From Streptococcus sp. oral taxon 431 (lineage in GTDB: Bacteria > Bacillota > Bacilli > Lactobacillales > Streptococcaceae), in the NCBI RefSeq assembly GCF_001553685.1, contig NZ_CP014264.1:1186001-1250000 (forward strand): 64,000 bases of DNA, in the 5' to 3' direction. Below the pieces are notes generated by a model that saw only the letters and a program-made list of their open reading frames with translations, was not told the origin of the DNA and ran no database searches. The translations under genes and the position numbers were made by a program. Positions 9,396 to 16,916 of the stretch are shown in pieces; position 1 is the stretch's first letter; each line of letters opens with the position of its first letter.

Positions 9396-10085
9396 ATGAA
9401 AAAACCAGTTATTGGGATTACAGGAAACGAAAAAGCTCATCCTGATGATGAGCTTATGATGAGCTATGCTGCGAAAGGCTTTGTTGAAGGAGTCAAGGAA
9501 GCTGGGGGAATTCCCATTATCCTACCAATTGGTGATCAAGAAATGGCTAGTTACTACATTGACTTGATTGATAAACTCATTTTAACAGGTGGACAAAATG
9601 TCGATCCAAAGTTCTACGGTGAGCCTAAAACAATCGATAGTGATGACTACTACCTTCAACGCGATATTTTTGAGTTAGCACTCATTGAAGAAGCAATCAA
9701 ACAAAAGAAACCAATTTTTTCTGTTTGTCGAGGCACTCAGCTCTTTAATGTGGCTATGGGAGGAACTCTTTATCAAGATATTGAAGACCATTGGCAGGAT
9801 ACTTCAGCCGAGTATACAACTCAACGTTTAGTCACCGAGCCTGATACTATTCTTCGAGAAATCTATGGAGAAATCTCCCATATCAACTCTTTCCACCATC
9901 AGAGTATTAAGGACCTAGCTCCAAATCTCAAGGTTGTAGCTCATGATCCTAAAGATGGAATTATCGAGGCTGTTACAACAACGGATGGTTTTCCTTACCT
10001 CGGTGTTCAATGGCATCCAGAATTTCTCTTTGAAAATCGCCCCAAAGATAAAACACTTTTCGACTATGTCGTCAATGAATTGTAA
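9396..10085 (+). CDS. Gamma-glutamyl-gamma-aminobutyrate hydrolase family protein (class I GATase-like)
   Basis: 229 aa. A peptidase C26/PuuD-like fold: Cys nucleophile in the elbow SVCRGTQLFNVAMGG, and catalytic His in VQWHPEF. Such enzymes hydrolyse gamma-glutamyl amides (PuuD: gamma-Glu-GABA). The streptococcal substrate is not established, and a PuuABC pathway is not visible here. Co-oriented with rex and followed by a strong terminator. Confidence 0.88.
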   Translation: MKKPVIGITGNEKAHPDDELMMSYAAKGFVEGVKEAGGIPIILPIGDQEMASYYIDLIDKLILTGGQNVDPKFYGEPKTIDSDDYYLQRDIFELALIEEAIKQKKPIFSVCRGTQLFNVAMGGTLYQDIEDHWQDTSAEYTTQRLVTEPDTILREIYGEISHINSFHHQSIKDLAPNLKVVAHDPKDGIIEAVTTTDGFPYLGVQWHPEFLFENRPKDKTLFDYVVNEL

Positions 10086-10086
10086 A

Positions 10087-10111
10087 AACCTGTATCATAT
10101 ACAGGTTTTTT
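10087..10111 (+). terminator. Terminator shared by the amidotransferase gene and radC
   Basis: AACCTGTAT-CAT-ATACAGGTT with A tracts before and T tracts after makes it bidirectional. The radC stop codon overlaps its right side. Confidence 0.85.
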
Positions 10112-10790
10112 ACACCAGATCCGTCTTCTCACGGTAACTAAAATAATCGGAATGTGAGACGATAAGATGATCCAATAAGACCAACCCCATTAATTCGCAG
10201 GCTTCTTTAACAAGCTTCGTAACATGGTCATCATTTCTACTCGGCATGACAGCACCAGATGGATGATTATGAACCAGAATCACAGATGTTGCCATATGCT
10301 TCAAAGCATAGTGGAGAATTTCCCTTGGTTCAGCAATACTTCTAGTAGCTGAGCCGATAAAAATGGTTTGCTGATGAATGATTTGATTTTGAGTATTCAG
10401 ATAGAGCGCCACCAGGTGCTCTTGTTTTTTATCTCCCAGTTCAGCTTGCATCTTTTTAGCCAGTCTTTGACTACTGAGGATACTCTCTGCCTCAATGGTT
10501 TCTTGTTTATGAATACGATGGCCCAATTCAATCATGGCTTGCAATTCAATAGCTTTTACTCTACCTATACCTGATAAACTCTGTAGTTCTTGCAAGGTCA
10601 TTTTTTTCAAATCAGTTAAGCAATTTAATTGATTCAATACTTTTTGAGCGATTTCAAAAACAGTAGATTGACGAGTTCCTGTTCTAAGTAAAATAGCTAG
10701 TAATTCCTGATTACTCAAACTCTCTACTCCTTCTGTCACCAGCCGTTCTCGTGGTAAGAGCGAATCTTGTTGAAAAGAAATACTATACAT
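10110..10790 (-). CDS. radC: RadC family JAB1/MPN protein
   Basis: 226 aa from the ATG at 10790 ([17 protein letters not shown]), with GAGGAGG upstream; the longer frame to 10805 is not supported. A UPF0758 helix-hairpin-helix region ([15 protein letters not shown]) precedes a metal-dependent MPN domain with the JAMM motif HNHPSG-N3-PS-N2-D. Named for DNA repair, but repair or competence roles in streptococci are disputed; the MPN fold suggests a hydrolase. Its binding site lies in a hairpin (see 10797-10824). Confidence 0.94.
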   Translation of the reverse strand: MYSISFQQDSLLPRERLVTEGVESLSNQELLAILLRTGTRQSTVFEIAQKVLNQLNCLTDLKKMTLQELQSLSGIGRVKAIELQAMIELGHRIHKQETIEAESILSSQRLAKKMQAELGDKKQEHLVALYLNTQNQIIHQQTIFIGSATRSIAEPREILHYALKHMATSVILVHNHPSGAVMPSRNDDHVTKLVKEACELMGLVLLDHLIVSHSDYFSYREKTDLV

Positions 10791-10796
10791 AAAAAT

Positions 10797-10824
10797 CCTC
10801 CTCACTTAATTATTCGTGAGAAGG
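10797..10824 (-). promoter_or_regulatory. Hairpin covering the radC ribosome binding site, possible metY-side terminator
   Basis: In minus-strand RNA CCUUCUCAC (from 10824) pairs with GUGAGGAGG, nine pairs with one U-G, closing a loop of about 10 nt. The 3' arm is the radC binding site and is followed by AUUUUUA. It could both stop transcripts from the upstream sulfhydrylase gene and hide the radC binding site. Confidence 0.5.
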
Positions 10825-10853
10825 ATGGTAAACCAGATAAAATTTATCTATTT

Positions 10854-12134
10854 TTAAATATTTTCAAGAGCAAGACGCAAATCTTCAATCAAATCATCAA
10901 CATTTTCAAGACCAATTGATAGACGGATTTGATTTTTAGTTACCCCTGCTGCTTCTAGATCTGAATCAGACAACTGGGCATGAGTTGTAGTTGCTGGATG
11001 AACGACTAATGATTTTGCATCTGCTACGTTGGCAAGGTTTGAAAAGATTTCTAAGCTATCAATCACCTTACGCGCTTCTGCTTCTCCACCCTTAACGTGG
11101 AAGGTAAAGATAGAACCTACACCTTTTGGTAGGTATTTTTCAGCCAAGGCATGGTAAGGGCTATCAGCTAATTTTGGATAGTTAACTTTTTCAACCTTTG
11201 GATGCTTCACAAGGAAATCAACGATTTTTTCAGCGTTTTGAACATGGCGTTCTACACGGAGAGAAAGTGTTTCAAGACCTTGCAAGAGCAAGAATGAGTT
11301 AAATGGTGAAAGGGCAGCTCCCATATCGCGAAGCAATTGAACACGAGCAGCAACGATAAAAGCTGCAGCACCAACATCACGAGTATAGCTGATATTGTGG
11401 TAGCTTGGATCTTCTTCGACTAATTGAGGGAATTTCCCTGAAGCTACCCAGTCAAACTTCCCACTATCAACAATAACACCACCAATAGTTGTACCGTGTC
11501 CACCGATAAACTTAGTTGCTGAGTGAACCGCAATGTCAACACCATGAGAAAAGACATTGATGAGGTAAGGTGTTGCAAAAGTATTGTCAGTAACCAATGG
11601 AATCTGGTGTTTATGAGCAATTTCAGCAATCTTTTCAATATCAGGAATGTTGATAACTGGATTACCCAAAGTCTCGATCAAAACAAGTTTGGTATTATCT
11701 TTAATAGCTACCTCTACTTCTTCTAGATTATCGATATCTACAAATGTTGTGGTAATTCCATATCGAGGAAGGGTTTCCTTCAAAAGGTTAAAGGTACCAC
11801 CGTAGATAGTTGAAGCTGCAACAACATGATCACCTGCGTGAGCAAGTCCAAGAATAGTATAAGTAAGAGCTGCCATCCCAGATGCTGTGGCAAGAGCACC
11901 AACACCACCTTCAAGAGCTGCAATACGCTCTTCAAAGGCTGAAGTTGTTGGGTTTGTGATACGAGTATAGATATTACCAGCCTTCTGAAGTGCAAAAAGT
12001 TCTGCACCTTCTTGTGTATCTTCAAAGACAAAGGATGTTGTTTGGTAAATTGGTACAGCACGAGACTTGGTAGTAGCGTCTACCACTTGTCCTGCATGCA
12101 ATTGAAGAGTTTCAAATTTAAATTCGCGAGTCAT
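10854..12134 (-). CDS. O-acetylhomoserine aminocarboxypropyltransferase (sulfhydrylase, MetY-type)
   Basis: 426 aa Cys/Met-metabolism PLP enzyme. The PLP lysine is in HSATKFIGGHGTTIGG, and NPTTSAFEERIAALEGG is a family block. Length and the C-terminal SVGLENVDDLIEDL pattern (here SIGLENVDDLIEDL) fit O-acetylhomoserine sulfhydrylases, which make homocysteine from O-acetylhomoserine and sulfide. The second of two adjacent ATGs (12134) gives better spacing to GGAGG. Its own promoter is TTGTAA-17-TACAAT, with an inverted repeat upstream that could bind a LysR-type sulfur regulator. Confidence 0.92.
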   Translation of the reverse strand: MTREFKFETLQLHAGQVVDATTKSRAVPIYQTTSFVFEDTQEGAELFALQKAGNIYTRITNPTTSAFEERIAALEGGVGALATASGMAALTYTILGLAHAGDHVVAASTIYGGTFNLLKETLPRYGITTTFVDIDNLEEVEVAIKDNTKLVLIETLGNPVINIPDIEKIAEIAHKHQIPLVTDNTFATPYLINVFSHGVDIAVHSATKFIGGHGTTIGGVIVDSGKFDWVASGKFPQLVEEDPSYHNISYTRDVGAAAFIVAARVQLLRDMGAALSPFNSFLLLQGLETLSLRVERHVQNAEKIVDFLVKHPKVEKVNYPKLADSPYHALAEKYLPKGVGSIFTFHVKGGEAEARKVIDSLEIFSNLANVADAKSLVVHPATTTHAQLSDSDLEAAGVTKNQIRLSIGLENVDDLIEDLRLALENI

Positions 12135-12164
12135 CATCAGACCTCCAAAGATTTCATTAGGTTC

Positions 12165-12193
12165 ATTGTATCACCTATTACACTAGGTTACAA
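12165..12193 (-). promoter_or_regulatory. Promoter of the O-acetylhomoserine sulfhydrylase gene
   Basis: Minus strand TTGTAA (12188-12193), 17-bp spacer, TACAAT (12165-12170), with TG one base before the -10. The predicted leader is about 25 nt. Confidence 0.6.
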
Positions 12194-12213
12194 ATACAAC
12201 TTTGTTATATATT

Positions 12214-12240
12214 GGCATAAGCAATAGCTATGGCTATGCC
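12214..12240 (-). promoter_or_regulatory. Inverted repeat upstream of the sulfhydrylase promoter
   Basis: GGCATA (12214-12219) and TATGCC (12235-12240) are the ends of a 27-bp imperfect palindrome about 20 bp upstream of the -35. Its position suits a LysR-type activator such as the sulfur regulators of streptococci. The regulator is not identified. Confidence 0.35.
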
Positions 12241-12304
12241 CGATTGAGATAAATAGCAATCTTTTATTAGAATTGTAGAACTTTTTTCAGATAGTTAAAA
12301 ATGT

Positions 12305-12333
12305 TTGTTTTCACTTCTCCTATACTTTATACT
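12305..12333 (+). promoter_or_regulatory. Promoter of the VIT-family gene
   Basis: TTGTTT (12305-12310), 17-bp spacer, TATACT (12328-12333); start predicted about 13 nt before the AAAGGAG binding site. Confidence 0.65.
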
Positions 12334-12352
12334 AGATATAAAGGAGAATACT

Positions 12353-13048
12353 ATGACAGAAAATAAACATGAAATAGATACAAACTTTGCTGGTCGTTTA
12401 AATATCCTACGTGCTGGTGTTCTTGGAGCTAATGACGGGATTATTTCCATTGCAGGTGTTGTTATCGGGGTTGCCAGTGCAACCAGCAATATCTGGATTA
12501 TCTTTCTCTCAGGTTTAGCAGCAATCTTAGCAGGTGCATTTTCTATGGCTGGAGGCGAGTATGTCTCTGTATCTACTCAAAAAGACACTGAGGAAGCCGC
12601 TGTAGCGCGTGAACAATTACTTTTGGATAAGGATCTCGAAGCTGCAAAAAAATCCCTCTATGCTGCTTATCTTCAAAATGGTGAGTGTGAAACTTCAGCT
12701 CAACTTTTAGTCAATAAAGCCTTTCTAAAAAATCCACTCAAGGCTTTGGTTGAAGAAAAATACGGAATAGAGTATGAAGAGTTTACCAATCCTTGGCATG
12801 CTGCTGCATCTAGCTTTATTGCCTTCGTACTTGGTAGCCTACCACCAATGCTTTCGATTATTATTTTCCCAAGCGAATACAGAATCCCTGCTACTGTTGT
12901 TATTGTAGCAATTTCTCTATTAGTTACTGGCTACACCAGTGCTAAACTTGGAAAAGCACCAACCAAAACAGCTATGATTCGTAACCTTTGTATCGGTTTG
13001 TTGACCATGGGAGTTACCTATCTATTCGGACAGTTGTTTAGTATTTAA
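12353..13048 (+). CDS. VIT1/CCC1 family transporter (Fe/Mn)
   Basis: 231 aa from the ATG at 12353, behind AAAGGAG; the upstream TTG frame reads through the promoter and is rejected. Five hydrophobic segments: two at about 15-65 (GVLGANDGIISIAGVVIGVA, a family signature) and three in the C-terminal third, separated by a charged helical insert at 75-140 (DTEEAAVAREQLLLDKDLEAA) that is the usual metal-binding extension. Family members move Fe2+ or Mn2+ across membranes, probably exporting excess metal from the cell. Single-gene unit with its own terminator. Confidence 0.9.
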   Translation: MTENKHEIDTNFAGRLNILRAGVLGANDGIISIAGVVIGVASATSNIWIIFLSGLAAILAGAFSMAGGEYVSVSTQKDTEEAAVAREQLLLDKDLEAAKKSLYAAYLQNGECETSAQLLVNKAFLKNPLKALVEEKYGIEYEEFTNPWHAAASSFIAFVLGSLPPMLSIIIFPSEYRIPATVVIVAISLLVTGYTSAKLGKAPTKTAMIRNLCIGLLTMGVTYLFGQLFSI

Positions 13049-13049
13049 A

Positions 13050-13075
13050 AAAGATACCGAGCGGTATCTTTTTTT
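13050..13075 (+). terminator. Intrinsic terminator of the VIT-family gene
   Basis: AAAGATACC-GAGC-GGTATCTTT stem followed by T4, starting right after the stop codon. Confidence 0.9.
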
Positions 13076-13101
13076 ATCCAAACATAAACAATTAAGTAAA
13101 A

Positions 13102-13151
13102 CTACCAAAACCAACCTATATTATCATTAATTGGTTCAGCCTCTTTTATCT
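13102..13151 (-). pseudogene. Remnant of a second PspC-domain gene (3' end)
   Basis: Read on the minus strand this encodes KIKEAEPINDNIGWFW and a stop, against KIKDAKPINDDEGWFW and a stop in the intact gene at 16135. By my count about 40 of 50 bases match. The upstream codons do not continue the PspC frame cleanly; only a short SIL-like match follows, so the fragment is internally deleted. It lies on the other side of the DUF1430/ABC cassette from the intact gene, in the same orientation. Confidence 0.7.
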
Positions 13152-13214
13152 TACATTTTTGTAAGATTGAGGAATTTTTTTGAAAATGGCTACTATAAGA
13201 AGTCCTGTCATTGC

Positions 13215-13243
13215 TTGTTTTATTCTTAAAAAAATAGTAAAAT
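13215..13243 (+). promoter_or_regulatory. Promoter of the DUF1430/ABC cassette
   Basis: TTGTTT (13215-13220), 17-bp spacer, TAAAAT (13238-13243). The start near 13250 gives a leader of about 130 nt that contains a terminator-like hairpin. A 30-codon frame (13250-13342) begins at the predicted start, but without a binding site is probably not translated. Confidence 0.6.
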
Positions 13244-13343
13244 TAAGTTATGAAAAGGCTTTCTTTAACATCTTGTAAAAGAATTGGCTTTCTGCTAATT
13301 TTTTTTAAAGGTGCTAAACTATCATTCGTATCACTGCTATAAG

Positions 13344-13369
13344 GAGGGAGGTTCAGCTTCCTCTTTTTT
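13344..13369 (+). terminator. Terminator-like hairpin in the leader of the exporter cassette (possible attenuator)
   Basis: GAGGGAG-N6-CTTCCTC (7 bp with one G-T) followed by six T, ending 14 nt before the ATG of the DUF1430 gene. The leader transcript would usually stop here, so expression may depend on antitermination. Confidence 0.6.
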
Positions 13370-13383
13370 AGAAAGAGGTTCCT

Positions 13384-15378
13384 ATGAAACGTGTTTTTCT
13401 CTTCATCAGCAATCTTCTTTTAACTTTCTTCCTCATTGCCACTCTGTCCTTTTGGAAAGACTCTCTTCCACAAATCCTGTTCCCAGGTGCAGCAGTATTA
13501 AGCGGGCAAGCAGATTATTCTACCGTTAAGGAAAAATTAAATAGTCTTGCTAAAGAACATAATAGTCTTATCGCAAGAACCATTTGGGAAGTAGATAGTG
13601 ATGGAAAATCAAGAACTCTCTACGAAGCTTTTGGAGATGGGCAACTCCCAGACTGGATGCCTCCAGCAAGTCAAGAAAGCATTCACAAGAGCGATCTTCT
13701 CAACAACTACAATATTATCAGCGGATCCCTAACTAGTCAAGAATTGGCTACTCATCTGAAAGAACTTGGACTAGAAAAAGCGAATGCATTTGAAAATGAC
13801 AGAGTATCCTTCGTACTGGCCATCTTTACCCAACCTGATCAGCTCATCAGTATGTTAATCTTTTTGCTGACTTTCTTAGCTTTAATTGTTATCGGTCAGA
13901 TTCAATCTCTTTCTCAGTCAGGGATTAGATTGATTTCTGGAGAGCGGCTGAGCTATCTCTTCTTTCGTTCTCTCGCAAGAGACGGACTTGATATCCTTCT
14001 TTTTGGTCTACCTGCTTTGCTGATAGCATGTATCTTGCTCATTTCCTTGGGATATCCTTATGAAGTTCAGACTTTTCTAGGAATACTTTTTATTCTTTAC
14101 AATAGCCTACTTCTCTTACTTAGTCTTCTAATTGCCTTTCTTTTTACCATTTCTTTAAAAAAAGTCCATCTCCTCTCTATCATCAAAGGAAAATTACCAA
14201 TCAAGTCAATTCTACGCATTCTCTACTTTGGTCAGGTACTTGCCATTCTACTGGTTATTGTAGGATTTGGACGTATGTCTACTTACTATCATATACTTGA
14301 GAAAAATGAGGCTGGACAAGCTACTTGGGAACAACGCTCCAATGTTGTTACTCTTAAAACAGGGCGTTCCAGTCAGATGAAAAATTTAGATGAACTGCAG
14401 ACAAATGCTGATAAATGGTTTGACTTTATTCAATATTCTTTAGAAAATGGAAATGCCTTTCTAGTCAAACATAATCTCGCTATTCAAGCTATAAAACATT
14501 CTCTTTCAACTCATAATGATTCTGAACAAAATCCCTATGACTTGGAAGGGAAAAATATTCTCTATGTAACACCTGACTACTTCAAAAAAGAAGGTATAGA
14601 GTTAACATCAGAAACCTTTAAAAAAATCAATAATCTAAAAGATGGACAGGTTCTTGTAATACTACCTCAAGAACAAAAGAAAAATGAGGAACAAATAAAA
14701 CAAAACATACAAGAAGATTTAACTAATCAATTATACAGTAGTGATACAAAGCATAGAGTCGAAGTTAGTATAACTTATACTGATCAAAAAAAAGATGTAT
14801 TCATTTATAATACCACCCATATCGCTTATGATCAATGGTTATCAAATCCCATCTTTCTTGTGCTTTCTCCTAAAGCACTTGGTAAGGCTTCCTCCATCTT
14901 CTGGTTTACAAATCTAGAATATCTCTATTTTACAGACCTCCACCAGACACAAGAACTTTTGAAACACTATCAACTTGATCAAATGGTCTCAGGGCTATCG
15001 TCTGCTAGGGAAACCTATCTCCAGTTAAATCAAAAAATTAAAATCGAAATTTTTAGTAACTTAGCGAGTGCTATGTTTGCTATTTTGACTTCAATTTTGC
15101 TGTTTACAAGTTTAAATCTGCTCTATTTTGAAGCCTTTCGCAAAACCATATTCTTGAAAAAAATAGCAGGCTATTATTTCTTTGAATTACACAATAGATA
15201 TATCACTTCTCAAATAGCAACTCTCTTTCTCGGAAGTGGTCTAGCTTTCATTATTTCTAAGAATATCTGGATTACCCTGATCCTATTTTTCAGCTTTTTA
15301 AGTTTAGCCGTTCTTCTATTGAAGATCTTTGATAAGAAGGAAAGCAAAACCTATGTTAGCATTATCAAAGGAGGATAG
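13384..15378 (+). CDS. DUF1430 bacteriocin-associated integral membrane protein (ABC permease-like)
   Basis: 664 aa. One N-terminal membrane segment (about 5-25), an extracytoplasmic region (40-150), a cluster of hydrophobic segments at about 150-300, a large soluble loop (310-540) and a final set at about 560-655. This is the layout of the family found beside lactococcin-972-type bacteriocins, usually annotated as putative immunity or export. An AGAGG site precedes the ATG. The ATPase gene starts 2 nt after its stop. No lactococcin-972-like precursor gene is visible upstream, so here it may be an orphan immunity or peptide-stress transporter. Confidence 0.88.
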   Translation: MKRVFLFISNLLLTFFLIATLSFWKDSLPQILFPGAAVLSGQADYSTVKEKLNSLAKEHNSLIARTIWEVDSDGKSRTLYEAFGDGQLPDWMPPASQESIHKSDLLNNYNIISGSLTSQELATHLKELGLEKANAFENDRVSFVLAIFTQPDQLISMLIFLLTFLALIVIGQIQSLSQSGIRLISGERLSYLFFRSLARDGLDILLFGLPALLIACILLISLGYPYEVQTFLGILFILYNSLLLLLSLLIAFLFTISLKKVHLLSIIKGKLPIKSILRILYFGQVLAILLVIVGFGRMSTYYHILEKNEAGQATWEQRSNVVTLKTGRSSQMKNLDELQTNADKWFDFIQYSLENGNAFLVKHNLAIQAIKHSLSTHNDSEQNPYDLEGKNILYVTPDYFKKEGIELTSETFKKINNLKDGQVLVILPQEQKKNEEQIKQNIQEDLTNQLYSSDTKHRVEVSITYTDQKKDVFIYNTTHIAYDQWLSNPIFLVLSPKALGKASSIFWFTNLEYLYFTDLHQTQELLKHYQLDQMVSGLSSARETYLQLNQKIKIEIFSNLASAMFAILTSILLFTSLNLLYFEAFRKTIFLKKIAGYYFFELHNRYITSQIATLFLGSGLAFIISKNIWITLILFFSFLSLAVLLLKIFDKKESKTYVSIIKGG

Positions 15379-15379
15379 C

Positions 15380-16030
15380 ATGATTGAATTGCAACATATT
15401 TGGAAACAATTTGGTTCTCGTATTATTTTTTCAGACTTGAATCTGAATTTTCAAAGTGGTATGGTGTATGCTTTGATAGGAGACAGTGGTTGTGGAAAAA
15501 CCACTTTGCTCAATATGCTTGCAAAACTAGAGACTTTCGATAAAGGAGAAATAGTTTACAAAGGAAAGTCTTTGACTTCACTAAAAAATGAGGAATTTTA
15601 TCGTAACGAACTAGGTTATCTCTTCCAGAATTTTGGACTATTAGAAAGTCAGACCATCCGAGAAAACCTTGAGCTAGGACTGATTGGTAAAAAGAAAAAC
15701 AAAAAACAAGAGAAAGAGAGACTTCTTCTTCAAGCACTGCAAGCTGTCAGACTGGATTATCTAAGTCTCAACCAAAACATCTATGAATTATCTGGTGGTG
15801 AAGCTCAACGCATAGCACTTGCTAAGATTATCCTGAAAGACCCTCCCTTAATTCTAGCTGATGAGCCTACCGCCTCGCTAGACCCCAAAAATTCCAAGGA
15901 AATTATGGAAATTCTCCTTGAACTTCGTAATGCTAATAGAACAATTATCATCGCAACTCACAATCCTAGTATTTGGAAAATGGCTGATCAGGTAATTCGT
16001 CTTTCTAAATACGAACCAGAATATAATTAA
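15380..16030 (+). CDS. ABC transporter ATP-binding protein (MacB/LolD-type, bacteriocin immunity)
   Basis: 216 aa from the ATG at 15380 behind GGAGG; the longer upstream frame overlaps the permease. Walker A GDSGCGKTTL near residue 35, Q-loop LFQNFGLL, signature LSGGEAQRIALA, Walker B LILADEPTASLD, H-loop THN. It would energise the DUF1430 partner, as in putative bacteriocin export/immunity systems. Last gene of the cassette, with a strong terminator after it. Confidence 0.93.
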   Translation: MIELQHIWKQFGSRIIFSDLNLNFQSGMVYALIGDSGCGKTTLLNMLAKLETFDKGEIVYKGKSLTSLKNEEFYRNELGYLFQNFGLLESQTIRENLELGLIGKKKNKKQEKERLLLQALQAVRLDYLSLNQNIYELSGGEAQRIALAKIILKDPPLILADEPTASLDPKNSKEIMEILLELRNANRTIIIATHNPSIWKMADQVIRLSKYEPEYN

Positions 16031-16036
16031 ATACCA

Positions 16037-16071
16037 AAATCCCTTGTGGTTATTTAGCCACAAGGGATTTT
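16037..16071 (+). terminator. Intrinsic terminator of the exporter cassette
   Basis: A perfect 13-bp stem (AAATCCCTTGTGG with CCACAAGGGATTT) around an 8-nt loop, followed by T and preceded by A, so it may work both ways. Confidence 0.9.
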
Positions 16072-16134
16072 CAATCATTTATGCTACTTCTTTTAAGTAT
16101 CATAGTGCAAATAATAAATATTTACTGTTAAATC

Positions 16135-16407
16135 TCACCAAAACCAACCTTCGTCATCATTGATTGGTTTGGCATCTTTGATCTTGCGTGGGCCTGTTCC
16201 ATACATTTCAGCTTCAATATCTTCCTTTGTTGGCAAGATAGAGGCTAAGATGATGTAGATGATGATTCCAAGTCCGAAGTTTGCGATTGTAAAGATAGCA
16301 AAAATGAAGCGCACAAGGGTGACGTCAAGATCCCACTTATCAGATAGACCTGCAAGAACACCTGATATCATGCGATTTCTTCTCATTTTATAAAATTTTG
16401 TATTCAT
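16135..16407 (-). CDS. PspC domain-containing protein
   Basis: 90 aa. The PspC domain fills residues 3-60: KMRRNRMISGVLAGLSDKWD, then a membrane segment FIFAIFTIANFGLGIIIYIILASILP. A short acidic tail ends KPINDDEGWFW. Related domains occur in phage-shock and LiaFSR envelope-stress circuits, so a role in sensing membrane stress is plausible. It sits after sprT and tex on the minus strand. The tail is duplicated at 13.1 kb. Confidence 0.88.
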   Translation of the reverse strand: MNTKFYKMRRNRMISGVLAGLSDKWDLDVTLVRFIFAIFTIANFGLGIIIYIILASILPTKEDIEAEMYGTGPRKIKDAKPINDDEGWFW

Positions 16408-16466
16408 AATTTATTCCTCTTTCGGATTTCTTAATCTTAGTATAGCACTAAGCTAGATTTGCTACA

Positions 16467-16916
16467 TCAGTCCTTAGGCCGATTTAACAAGAGGACCTTT
16501 CCTCGACAGAGACCACAACGATAACGCTTGGTATCGATTTTTCGCTTTCTTTGATAGATTTGCTGACAAGACTGACAAACATAGACTAAGCTTGGTTTTT
16601 GATTGGAACTTGACAAGGGAGGAACAAAGCGGAGACCGTCTACCTCTTTTAAAAGTTGCTTAAAGGCTAAATCTTTATGCTGATAGCCCTTGCCTTCAAA
16701 GTAAAGATGGTAATGGCAGAGCTCATGACGAACAATTTTACGAAAAACCTCTAAACCAAGTTCTTGATAAACTTTGGGATTAAAATCTAAATGCCCATCC
16801 TTAGGGAAAAAACGTCCACCTGTCGACCGTAGACGAGTATTCCACTGAGCTTGGTGTTTGAAAGGTTTTCCAAAATCTTCTATAGAAACCTGTTTAACGT
16901 AATCAGTTAGATTCAT
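16467..16916 (-). CDS. SprT family metalloprotease-like protein
   Basis: 149 aa. The zinc protease motif HExxH is [14 protein letters not shown] (residues about 75-88). The C-terminal zinc ribbon has CQSC and CGLC pairs. SprT-like domains in eukaryotes (Spartan) cleave DNA-protein crosslinks; the bacterial role is not settled. The start overlaps the 3' end of tex by 14 nt, so the two are translationally coupled, an arrangement usual in streptococci. Confidence 0.92.
   Translation of the reverse strand: MNLTDYVKQVSIEDFGKPFKHQAQWNTRLRSTGGRFFPKDGHLDFNPKVYQELGLEVFRKIVRHELCHYHLYFEGKGYQHKDLAFKQLLKEVDGLRFVPPLSSSNQKPSLVYVCQSCQQIYQRKRKIDTKRYRCGLCRGKVLLLNRPKD

Noticed and set aside
13250..13342. 30-codon frame MKRLSLTSCKRIGF as a leader peptide or bacteriocin precursor
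   Set aside because: It begins at the predicted transcription start with no ribosome binding site, and has no leader or lactococcin-972 features. I kept only the promoter and hairpin.
13384..16030. Complete lactococcin-972 bacteriocin operon
   Set aside because: The 335 bp upstream contain no secreted precursor gene, only a PspC remnant, a promoter and an attenuator-like hairpin.
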